The translations under genes and the position numbers were made by a program. Shown piece by piece: positions 1 through 5,002 of a stretch of 5,836 nt of DNA (position 1 is the first letter of the stretch; the number at the start of each line of letters is the position of its first letter). Source of the DNA: Gammaproteobacteria bacterium (GTDB lineage: Bacteria > Pseudomonadota > Gammaproteobacteria > HK1); NCBI GenBank assembly GCA_022822245.1, contig JAJECB010000177.1, positions 1 through 5,836 of the forward strand, written 5' to 3'. Below the pieces are notes generated by a model. The model saw only the letters and a list, made by a program, of their open reading frames with translations, did no database searches and had not been told where the DNA came from.

Positions 1-996
1 GTCTACAAGGAAGCCAACGCGGCGGGCGGGATCCACGGCCGCATGATCGAGTACGTCCGCGAGGACGACCGCTGCCAGGCGTCCGAGGCGGTCGGCGCGG
101 CCAAGAAGCTCATCCACCAGCACGAGGTATTCATGATCCACGGCGGCGCCTGCTCGAACGCGAGCCTCGCCGCGAAGCCCGAGATCGAGGCCGCCGAGGT
201 TCCGTGGGTCATCACCGCGTCCACCGCCTCCTCCCTCACCGACCCGGTGCACCCCCGGATCTTCACCACCATGCTCGCGGGATGGATGGAGAGCTACGCG
301 CAGGTGCAGTACGCGATCGACCTCGGCATGAAGCGGATCGCGATCGTCGCCCAGCATGACAACTGGGGCCGGAGCCGCTACGACCCGCTCATCGAGGCGT
401 TCAAGCTCCACGGCATCGAGCCGGTGGCGGACGAGGAGATCGCCCCCGATCCGAGCGACGGGACGCCGCAGGCGCTCCGCCTCCAGGCCGCGGACGCCGA
501 CGCCGTCATCCTCATCCTGTTCCCGAAGGCGGCGGCGGTGATGCTCCGGGACATGTACAAGATCGGCTACACGCCGTTCCTTATCGGCGGCTCGACGGTG
601 GGCGACGTCGGGGTGTTCGCCGCGAACGTCGGCATCCCCGGGGCGGCGGACAAGCTCCACGCCGTCTCCACCATCGGGTACACCGCGGACGATCCGGCCA
701 TGGCCGAGTGGAAGGCCAAGGTGGAAGCCGCGTTCCCGAACGACACGTTCAACATCTACCACATGTTCGGGATCGCGAGCGGCCAGTTCGTGGTGGAGGC
801 GCTCAAGCAAGCCGGCCGGGACCTCACCCGCGAGTCGGTGAGCCAGGCGATGAACGACATCTCGGTCGAGACCGACCCCTACGCGGGGCCGATCACGTGC
901 ACGCCGACCAACCACCAGTGCCACAACAACGCGGCGTGGTTCGGCCTCGTGGACGGGGTCACCAAGCGGGTCGGGGTGACCGCGGTCACCCGCTGA
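1..996 (+). CDS. Periplasmic substrate-binding protein of a Liv/HAAT-family ABC importer (5' truncated)
   Basis: The frame is open from base 1 and ends at TGA 994-996, leaving 331 residues. The signal peptide and first strands of the N-lobe are missing; family members are usually about 370-410 residues. The product is an extracytoplasmic type I binding protein (Peripla_BP_6/LivJ-like) that hands ligand to the LivH/LivM permease encoded downstream. Visible support is the block C25-x25-C51 followed by S52, which matches the N-lobe disulfide and ligand-contact loop of E. coli LivJ/LivK. Further support is the TASTASS loop, the hinge-like segment around RIAIVAQHDNWG, and the C-terminal GPITCTPTNHQC block. 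That last block has an extra Cys pair (C300, C307) where many relatives have a Gly- or Asp-containing PTDHQG-type sequence; a second disulfide is my inference. Ligand identity cannot be deduced: amino acid, amide, urea and aromatic acids all occur in this family. Family assignment is secure. Confidence 0.95.
   Translation, partial: VYKEANAAGGIHGRMIEYVREDDRCQASEAVGAAKKLIHQHEVFMIHGGACSNASLAAKPEIEAAEVPWVITASTASSLTDPVHPRIFTTMLAGWMESYAQVQYAIDLGMKRIAIVAQHDNWGRSRYDPLIEAFKLHGIEPVADEEIAPDPSDGTPQALRLQAADADAVILILFPKAAAVMLRDMYKIGYTPFLIGGSTVGDVGVFAANVGIPGAADKLHAVSTIGYTADDPAMAEWKAKVEAAFPNDTFNIYHMFGIASGQFVVEALKQAGRDLTRESVSQAMNDISVETDPYAGPITCTPTNHQCHNNAAWFGLVDGVTKRVGVTAVTR
974..991. other. 18-bp perfect palindrome at the end of the binding-protein gene
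   Basis: Positions 974-991 read GGGTGACCGCGGTCACCC, identical to their reverse complement. As RNA this can form a 7-bp stem (974-980 with 985-991) and a CGCG loop, ending two bases before the stop codon. It lies inside the coding sequence, covering the codons for VGVTAVTR. No T-tract follows, so it is not a canonical intrinsic terminator. It could be a 3'-end-stabilising hairpin for the binding-protein transcript or a protein-binding dyad. Function is inferred; the symmetry is seen directly. Confidence 0.5.
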
Positions 997-1049
997 GGGG
1001 CCCGGTTCGCCATCGTCGCGCCCGACGGAAGCACTGGACGTGAGGCGTC

Positions 1050-1069
1050 CGCCCCCCGCCCGGGGGGCG
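1050..1069 (+). other. Strong G/C hairpin in the spacer before livH
   Basis: Positions 1050-1057 (CGCCCCCC) pair perfectly with 1062-1069 (GGGGGGCG) around a GCCC tetraloop, giving eight G-C pairs. No run of T follows, so a Rho-independent terminator is unlikely. In binding-protein importers, stem-loops between the binding-protein gene and the permease genes often protect or attenuate the transcript so that binding protein exceeds permease. That role is inferred here from position. Confidence 0.45.
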
Positions 1070-1113
1070 CCGCCGCCCGGGAGCGCGGGCCTCCTGCCCG
1101 CATCGAACCCGGG

Positions 1114-1145
1114 GGCTTCCGGGCGCGCGCGGGCTGCCGGAAGCC
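1114..1145 (+). other. Inverted repeat (stem-loop) in the spacer before livH
   Basis: GGCTTCCGG at 1114-1122 is the exact reverse complement of CCGGAAGCC at 1137-1145, with a 14-nt GC-rich loop between. It is the third dyad within 175 nt, after 974-991 and 1050-1069. The downstream sequence is not T-rich, so termination would have to be non-canonical. It ends four bases before the GCTCCGAGG box at 1149. Confidence 0.4.
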
Positions 1146-1148
1146 TGC

Positions 1149-1288
1149 GCTCCGAGGTGGCCCCGTGAAGCCGCGAGATCGGGCCGAGAATCGTGCGTGA
1201 TCCGGTTTGCCGTTGCGGCGGCCGTCGTGGCCGGTAACACAAGCGCTCGCGCTCCCACCACCGGCACAGGCTCCGAGGCCATCTGATG
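1149..1288 (+). promoter_or_regulatory. Translation-start region of livH, with a duplicated ribosome-binding box
   Basis: The livH start at 1286 is preceded by GCTCCGAGG (1270-1278) and a 7-nt spacer. The same nine bases occur at 1149-1157, again 7 nt before a possible start (GTG 1165). From GTG 1165 an 11-codon frame runs to TGA 1198-1200, which overlaps GTG 1197. From there a 29-codon frame (MIRFAVAAAVVAG..., hydrophobic at its N-terminus) runs to TGA 1284-1286, which overlaps the livH ATG as TGATG. The two boxes and the overlaps are visible. Whether the short frames are translated is unknown, and in sequence this GC-rich open frames arise easily by chance. Confidence 0.35.
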
Positions 1289-2167
1289 TTCGCCTATCTC
1301 ATCGCCAGCGGCATATCGACCGGCGCGCTCTACGCGATGGTCGCGATCGGCCTCGTGCTCGTGTACCGCTCGACCGGCCACATCAACTTCTCGCACGGCG
1401 AGCTCTTCATGTTCGGGGGGTTCATCGCCTACACGTTCTTCGTCATCCTCGGCGCCCCCTACTTCCTCTCCCTTATCGTCGCGGTCATCGGGGGGTTCGC
1501 GCTCGGGGTCCTTTGCGACCGCACCGTGTACCGGCCCCTCATCAAGGCCCCCGCCCTCACGATGGTCCTCGCGACGGTCGGCTTCTCGTTCCTCATCAAG
1601 GGGGTCGCCCGCTTCTTCTGGGGGGCGCGGGAAGGGGGCGACTACGTCGCGTTCCCCGCCGCGGTGGACCCCACCCCCATCCCGATCGGCGGGATCATGG
1701 TGTTCCCGCAGCAGCTCCTCGTGCTCGGGGGCGCGTTCTTCTTCGTGGTCGTCTTCACCATCTTCTTCCGGCGCACCCGCTGGGGGAAGATGATGCAGGC
1801 GACGGCGGAGAACGCGACGGCCGCGTTCCTCTCCGGGATCCGGGTCGAGCGGGTCTACACCATGACCTGGGGGACGGGGGCGTGCATCGCGAGCGCGGCC
1901 GCGGTGCTGATGGCCCCCCTCACCCTCCTCTCGCCGGACGTCGGCTTCAACCTCCTCCTGCGGGCGTTCGCGGCCACCGTGCTCGGCGGGCTCGGGAGCA
2001 TGCCGGGGGCGATCATCGGGGGGTTCCTCGTCGGCATCATCGAATCGCTCGCCGGGGGGTACATCCACACCGGCCTCCAGGAGGTCTCCGCGTTCATCAT
2101 CATCATCGTGGTGCTCGTGTTCCGGCCGGCGGGCCTCTTCGGCATCCGCAAGCTCCGCGAGACCTGA
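1286..2167 (+). CDS. livH: Liv-type ABC importer permease, LivH subunit
   Basis: 293 residues, the normal LivH length. With LivM it forms the inner-membrane channel that accepts ligand from the binding protein. The protein is strongly hydrophobic with about eight predicted membrane segments, roughly residues 5-27, 38-58, 60-80, 89-112, 137-161, 193-215, 220-247 and 256-283. The family block GLVLVYRSTGHINFSHGE (22-39) is present. The cytoplasmic EAA-like coupling loop lies around 162-185 (RRTRWGKMMQATAEN...SGI), where the ATPases dock. The GLGSMPGAIIGG segment near the C-terminus is also typical. ATG 1286 is chosen because GAGG (1275-1278) sits 7 nt upstream and the sequence aligns with the usual LivH N-terminus (short Met-hydrophobic start). 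LivM follows 19 nt downstream. The symbol reflects family position and does not prove leucine transport. Confidence 0.95.
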   Translation: MFAYLIASGISTGALYAMVAIGLVLVYRSTGHINFSHGELFMFGGFIAYTFFVILGAPYFLSLIVAVIGGFALGVLCDRTVYRPLIKAPALTMVLATVGFSFLIKGVARFFWGAREGGDYVAFPAAVDPTPIPIGGIMVFPQQLLVLGGAFFFVVVFTIFFRRTRWGKMMQATAENATAAFLSGIRVERVYTMTWGTGACIASAAAVLMAPLTLLSPDVGFNLLLRAFAATVLGGLGSMPGAIIGGFLVGIIESLAGGYIHTGLQEVSAFIIIIVVLVFRPAGLFGIRKLRET

Positions 2168-2186
2168 GGCGAGGCGCGCGCCGACG

Positions 2187-3152
2187 ATGCTGCGGATCTT
2201 CTCGCGCCGGAACGTGGTGGCGGCCGGCCTCGTCTTCTTCGCGGTGCTCCCGTTCGTCGCGAACCCCTACGTCATCTTCATCGGCAACCTCGCCCTCATG
2301 TACATCCTGCTCTCGGTCGGGCTCAACATGCTGCTCGGCTACGCGGGCCAGCTTGCCTTCGCCCACGCGGCCCTGTTCGGGGTCGGGGCGTACACGACGG
2401 GGCTCCTCAAGCTCGAGTTCGACCTCCACTACGGGCTCGCCCTCGTCGCGGGGGTGGTGCTTGCGACGGTGACCGGGGTCGCGGTGGCAATGCCCGCGCT
2501 CCGGCTCCGGGGGCTCTACCTCGCGCTCGCCACCGTCGCCTTCGCCCAGGCGACCCTGTGGGTGTTCATGCACTGGAACTCGGTCACCTACGGCGGGGCC
2601 GGGTTCCGCGTACCGCCTCTCGACTTCGAGCCCTTCACCGCGCGGCCCGACATCGGGGTCTACGTGCTCTCGTACCTCATCGTGCTCGCGGGCATTCCGC
2701 TCGGGTGGAACCTGCTGCGCTCGCGGGTGGGGCGCGCGTGGGTTGCGATCCGCGAGAGCGAGGTGGCCGCGGAGTCGCTCGGGATCGACATCACCCGCTA
2801 CAAGACCATCGCCTACGCGGTGAGCGCGATGTACGCGGGGGCCGCGGGCGGGCTCTTCGCGGGGATGCTCGGCATCGTGACCCCGGAATCGTTCGACCTC
2901 TTCCAGGTGATCGTCCACTTCTGCATGGTGATCGTCGGCGGTCTCGGCTCGATCTGGGGCGGGGTCCTCGGCGCGGTGGGTCTGGTGTACCTCCAGGAGG
3001 TGCTGCGGGCGTTCCGGCACCTCCAGGAGATCGCCTTCGGGGGCCTCATCCTGTTCACCGTGCTCGTCATCCCGGGGGGCGCCGTCTCGCTCCTCAAGCG
3101 CTACGTGCCGGGATGGAAGGAGCCGCTTCGCCGCACGGAGCACGACAAGTGA
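2187..3152 (+). CDS. livM: Liv-type ABC importer permease, LivM subunit
   Basis: 321 residues, near the usual length for compact LivM proteins. It is the second half of the transmembrane channel. Recognisable parts are the hydrophobic N-terminal segments (10-50), the LivM block GYAGQLAFAHAALFGVGAYT (51-70), and the EAA-like ATPase-docking loop RSRVGRAWVAIRESEVAAES (178-197) followed by LGID. The C-terminal MVIVGGLGSIWGGVLGA segment matches the GLGS motif of LivH. ATG 2187 is the first in-frame ATG after livH. Its GAGG at 2171-2174 is 12 nt away, longer than ideal, so coupling to livH across the 19-nt gap is likely. The stop (TGA 3150-3152) overlaps a GTG at 3149, which is the first copy of the repeated livG start module. 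The family assignment is secure. Confidence 0.95.
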   Translation: MLRIFSRRNVVAAGLVFFAVLPFVANPYVIFIGNLALMYILLSVGLNMLLGYAGQLAFAHAALFGVGAYTTGLLKLEFDLHYGLALVAGVVLATVTGVAVAMPALRLRGLYLALATVAFAQATLWVFMHWNSVTYGGAGFRVPPLDFEPFTARPDIGVYVLSYLIVLAGIPLGWNLLRSRVGRAWVAIRESEVAAESLGIDITRYKTIAYAVSAMYAGAAGGLFAGMLGIVTPESFDLFQVIVHFCMVIVGGLGSIWGGVLGAVGLVYLQEVLRAFRHLQEIAFGGLILFTVLVIPGGAVSLLKRYVPGWKEPLRRTEHDK

Positions 3153-3280
3153 GACGGCGGCTTCCGGTGCGGAGGATCGGCGTCCGGCCGCGGGCCGCGC
3201 ACGGCGGAGGACCGCACGTGAGCAAGCTTCGGGCGAACGCGACCGGGGCATCGCGCGGCGCGGCGGAGAAGCGCAAGTGA
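3149..3280 (+). other. Candidate coupled mini-ORF 1 before livG (43 codons, or 20 from an inner GTG)
   Basis: A frame opens at GTG 3149, overlapping the livM stop as GTGA. It continues through GTG 3218 and ends at TGA 3278-3280, which overlaps the next GTG (3277). The inner start has GGAGG at 3206-3210 and would give a 20-residue basic peptide beginning MSKLRANATG. That beginning copies the LivG N-terminus (MSKLRASDIS), but the peptide diverges and stops. Comparison with mini-ORF 2 shows mostly amino-acid-changing differences, so the peptide sequence itself is probably not conserved. Translation is unproven. Confidence 0.35.
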
Positions 3281-3339
3281 GCGAGCTTAGGGCGAGCGCG
3301 GCCGAGGCATCGAACCGCGAAACGGAGATCCGGGAGTGA
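3277..3339 (+). other. Candidate coupled mini-ORF 2 before livG (20 codons)
   Basis: GTG 3277 has GGAG at 3265-3268 with an 8-nt spacer. The frame encodes 20 residues beginning MSELRASAAEAS and stops at TGA 3337-3339, overlapping the livG GTG (3336) as GTGA. It has the same length and arrangement as the 20-codon frame before it. It lies in a different frame from livG, so ribosomes starting here would have to terminate and reinitiate at livG. A regulatory or purely neutral origin cannot be told apart from one sequence. Confidence 0.35.
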
Positions 3340-4106
3340 GCAAGCTCCGGGCGAGCGACATCTCGATCTCGTTCGGCGGTCTCCGCGCCCTCGACTCGGT
3401 GGGGATCGAGGTGGAGCCGGGGGAGATCCGGGGCATCATCGGTCCCAACGGGGCGGGGAAGACGACGCTTCTCAACGTGATCTGCGGCATCGACGCGCCC
3501 GACTCCGGGACGGTGTGGCTGGACGGCGAGTCCATCAACGGGCTCAAGACGAGCCAGATCGCGGACCGCGGCATCGGACGCACCTTCCAGACCACGAAGC
3601 TCTTCAAGGGCATGACGGTCCTCGAGAACGTCATGACGGGGCTCCACGGAAAGATGCGGGCGAGCCCGTTCGCGGCCGCGTTCAGCTTCCGGCGCGTGCT
3701 CCGCGAGGAGGCGGAGGCGGCCCGGCGCGCACGCGAGGTGCTCGAGTTCGTGCGCATGATCGACTTCGCCGACGAGGAGGCGACCGCACTCTCCTTCGGC
3801 CAGCAGCGGCTGGTCGAGATCGCGCGCGCGCTGGTGAGCGAGCCCGAGGTGCTGCTCCTCGACGAGCCCGCGGTGGGCCTCAGCCTGACCCGGGTCGCCG
3901 AGGTGGACGAGCTGCTCCGGCGGATCCGGCGCGAGCGCGGGGTCACCATCGTGATGATCGAGCACGTGATCCGCCTCGTCATGGGGGTCTGCGACCGGAT
4001 CACGGTGCTCAACGGGGGGCGCAGGATCGCGGACGGGACGGCCGAGGAGGTCATGGCCGACGCGGAGGTCGCGGAGGCGTATCTCGGAGCGGACCTCGAT
4101 GATTGA
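3336..4106 (+). CDS. livG: Liv-type ABC importer ATPase, LivG subunit
   Basis: 256 residues, typical for LivG. It hydrolyses ATP at the cytoplasmic face and drives LivH/LivM together with LivF. Motifs are Walker A GPNGAGKTT (36-44, K42), Q-loop Q85 in GRTFQ, signature LSFGQQ (152-157; LivG proteins normally have a [YF]GQQ form rather than LSGGQ), Walker B VLLLDEP (172-178, D176/E177) and switch His H210 in VMIEH. The C-terminal Liv-type tail (DGTAEEVMADAEVAEAYLG) is present. The D-loop region reads GLSLTRVAEV, whereas relatives usually have GLNPxE there, a small deviation. The start is GTG 3336, with GGAG at 3324-3327 and an 8-nt spacer. It is the last of four repeated start modules. The stop (4104-4106) lies just inside the first copy of the livF start module. 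Confidence 0.95.
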   Translation: MSKLRASDISISFGGLRALDSVGIEVEPGEIRGIIGPNGAGKTTLLNVICGIDAPDSGTVWLDGESINGLKTSQIADRGIGRTFQTTKLFKGMTVLENVMTGLHGKMRASPFAAAFSFRRVLREEAEAARRAREVLEFVRMIDFADEEATALSFGQQRLVEIARALVSEPEVLLLDEPAVGLSLTRVAEVDELLRRIRRERGVTIVMIEHVIRLVMGVCDRITVLNGGRRIADGTAEEVMADAEVAEAYLGADLDD

Positions 4107-4179
4107 GGTCGCGCGCATGGGTGTCCGGTACGGGTACGGCCCGATCCGTTCCGGAGCGGAACCCGATGCCCAGAGTTGA
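4099..4179 (+). other. Candidate coupled mini-ORF 1 before livF (26 codons)
   Basis: ATG 4099 lies five bases before the livG stop and has GGAG at 4086-4089 with a 9-nt spacer. Its peptide begins MIEVARMGVRYGYGPI, closer to the usual LivF N-terminus (MLEVxxLxVxYGxI) than chance would suggest, then diverges and stops at TGA 4177-4179. That stop lies inside the second copy, 11 bases past the start of its ATG. This looks like the original livF start, now cut off from the rest of the gene. Translation is unproven. Confidence 0.4.
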
Positions 4180-4240
4180 ACGTCCCGGCGTCCGGTACGA
4201 CTTGTTCAGGCTCGAAGCGAAGCCCGATGCTCAAGGTTGA
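4166..4240 (+). other. Candidate coupled mini-ORF 2 before livF (24 codons)
   Basis: ATG 4166 has GGAG at 4153-4156 with a 9-nt spacer. The peptide begins MPRVERPGVRYD, which parallels the LivF start MLKVEHLSVWYD residue by residue, then diverges and ends at TGA 4238-4240. That stop is again 11 bases past the start of the next ATG (4227). It is out of frame with livF, so it cannot be an N-terminal extension; translation through it would need reinitiation at livF. Confidence 0.38.
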
Positions 4241-4946
4241 ACATCTCAGCGTCTGGTACGACGTCACCGAGGTGATCCGCGACGTGACCTTCGAGGTCCC
4301 GGAGAACGACGTGGTGGCCCTCCTCGGCGGGAACGGCGCGGGCAAGACCACGATCCTCAATACCCTGAGCGGGCTCCTCACCCCGCGCGCGGGAACGATC
4401 ACCGTCGACGGGAACGTGATGAAGGGATGGCACCCCCAGGCGATCGTCAAGGCGGGGATGGTGCAGGTGCCGCAGGGGCGGTTCGTGTGGCCCGGCATGA
4501 GCGTCGAGGACAACCTCGCGCTCGGGGCGATCACGCGGCCGCGGAGCGACCGGGAGGCGATCGCGGCGGACATGGACGAGGTGTTCGACATGTTCCCGGT
4601 GCTGAAGGAGCGCCGCCGCGGCTTCGCCGCAAGCCTCTCCGGCGGCGAGCAGCAGATGCTCGCCATCGGGCGCGCCCTCATGGCCCGGCCGCGGCTGCTC
4701 CTCATGGACGAGCCCTCGCACGGGCTCTCGCCCCTCATGGTCCGCCAGATGGTGGTCGCGATCCGGCGGCTGCACGAGCGCGGGATGACCATCCTCCTCG
4801 TCGAGCAGAACGTGGGGGTGGCGGCGGCGGTCTCGAAGCTCGCCTACGTGCTGGTGAACGGGGAGATCGAGTTTTCGACCCCCGGGTCCGATCTCGCCGA
4901 CAACCCGGACATCCTCCGGAGCTACCTCGGCGGCGGGCGGTATTGA
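4227..4946 (+). CDS. livF: Liv-type ABC importer ATPase, LivF subunit
   Basis: 239 residues from ATG 4227, a normal LivF length. It is the second nucleotide-binding subunit of the importer. Motifs are Walker A GGNGAGKTT (34-42, K40), Q-loop Q83 in VQVPQGR, signature LSGGEQQ (137-143), Walker B RLLLMDEP (156-163, D161/E162) and LLVEQN (190-195). In the last motif Gln194 takes the place of the switch His, as is usual in LivF. The VPQGRxVWPGMSVEDNLALG stretch is typical. An in-frame TTG at 4176 would add 17 residues, but those do not resemble LivF. The 4227 start matches the family N-terminus (MLKVEHLSVWY). Its ribosome-binding box is weak (GAAG 4214-4217), weaker than the GGAG of the two upstream copies, which suggests dependence on coupling. 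Confidence 0.95.
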   Translation: MLKVEHLSVWYDVTEVIRDVTFEVPENDVVALLGGNGAGKTTILNTLSGLLTPRAGTITVDGNVMKGWHPQAIVKAGMVQVPQGRFVWPGMSVEDNLALGAITRPRSDREAIAADMDEVFDMFPVLKERRRGFAASLSGGEQQMLAIGRALMARPRLLLMDEPSHGLSPLMVRQMVVAIRRLHERGMTILLVEQNVGVAAAVSKLAYVLVNGEIEFSTPGSDLADNPDILRSYLGGGRY

Positions 4947-4986
4947 GCGGCGCGCGGGGCGGCCCGACGGAACACGAACAGGAACG

Positions 4987-5002
4987 GGGGGAGACTTCGA
5001 TG
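4987..5002 (+). promoter_or_regulatory. Strong ribosome-binding site of the NTF2-like gene
   Basis: GGGGGAG (4987-4993) lies 6 nt before ATG 5000. This fixes the start of the NTF2-like protein against a longer in-frame reading that would run back through livF. It is among the strongest ribosome-binding boxes in the window, and this gene has the widest gap within the livH-to-amidase block apart from the two repeat-filled spacers. It may therefore be translated independently of livF. Confidence 0.6.

Larger units (their letters stand above)
3136..3357 (+). repeat. Four tandem copies of the livG translation-start module
   Basis: The pattern CGGAG-N8-GTGAG occurs four times in a row, with GTG at 3149, 3218, 3277 and 3336. 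Spacings are 69, 59 and 59 nt. The last copy is the livG start; the first lies on the livM stop. Units 3218-3276 and 3277-3335 are both 59 nt and match at 44 of 59 positions. The first 22 bases of the 3218 unit differ from the livG start at only two positions, both transitions. The 3' half of the preceding segment (about 3180-3217) still matches the next unit in the 59-nt register, so a degraded further unit is likely. Because 59 is one less than a multiple of three, each frame opened at one GTG closes on the GTGA of the next. The similarity is seen directly; tandem duplication of a livM/livG junction is the inference. Confidence 0.85.
4084..4262 (+). repeat. Three tandem copies of the livF translation-start module
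   Basis: ATG codons at 4099, 4166 and 4227 each follow a related box at the same distance. The sequences are TCGGAGCGGACCTCGATG (4084-4101), CCGGAGCGGAACCCGATG (4151-4168) and TCGAAGCGAAGCCCGATG (4212-4229). Spacings are 67 and 61 nt. Copies two and three agree at 29 of the 36 bases from the ATG onward, and all seven differences are transitions. The first copy is more diverged (20 of 36 against the second) but keeps GTCCGGTACG. Its ribosome-binding box lies inside the end of livG and its ATG overlaps the livG stop. The similarity is visible; duplication of an ancestral livG/livF junction is the inference. Confidence 0.85.

Noticed and set aside
1050..1145. Intrinsic terminator between the binding-protein gene and livH
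   Set aside because: The stems are strong but neither is followed by a T-run, so they are listed as hairpins rather than as a terminator.
1213..1240. Possible promoter with TTGCGG (1213-1218), a 16-nt gap and TAACAC (1235-1240)
   Set aside because: The -10-like box matches the consensus at only three of six positions, and the surrounding genes read as one operon, so it is too weak to annotate.
986..2068. A 360-codon minus-strand frame opposite livH
   Set aside because: It is a low-complexity Asp/Glu/Arg-rich translation complementary to hydrophobic permease codons, a typical antisense shadow.
1207..2472. A 421-codon plus-strand frame overlapping livH and livM
   Set aside because: It is an Arg/Pro/His-rich shadow in another frame of two clear permease genes; no motif, no plausible start signal.
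2103..4118. A 671-codon open frame on the minus strand across livM and livG, and another of 501 codons at 3287-4792
   Set aside because: Very GC-rich genes leave the antisense frames nearly free of stops. The translations are Arg/Pro/Asp/His-rich low-complexity sequence with no recognisable motifs, and the plus strand carries clear ABC transporter genes.
4176..4226. Upstream TTG start for livF at 4176
   Set aside because: The added 17 residues do not resemble any LivF N-terminus and lie inside the duplicated start module; ATG 4227 gives the expected family start.
3153..4226. The two repeat-filled spacers as frameshifted 5' ends of longer livG and livF genes
   Set aside because: Each unit restarts with its own ribosome box and start codon, and the final copies give full-length ATPases with complete motifs. 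Joining the units would only repeat the N-terminus.
3136..4262. Start-module repeats as an assembly artefact or a CRISPR-like array
   Set aside because: The copies are diverged by many substitutions, which misassembly of identical reads would not produce. Units are start regions of the adjoining genes, with no conserved repeat/variable spacer pattern, so they are not CRISPR.
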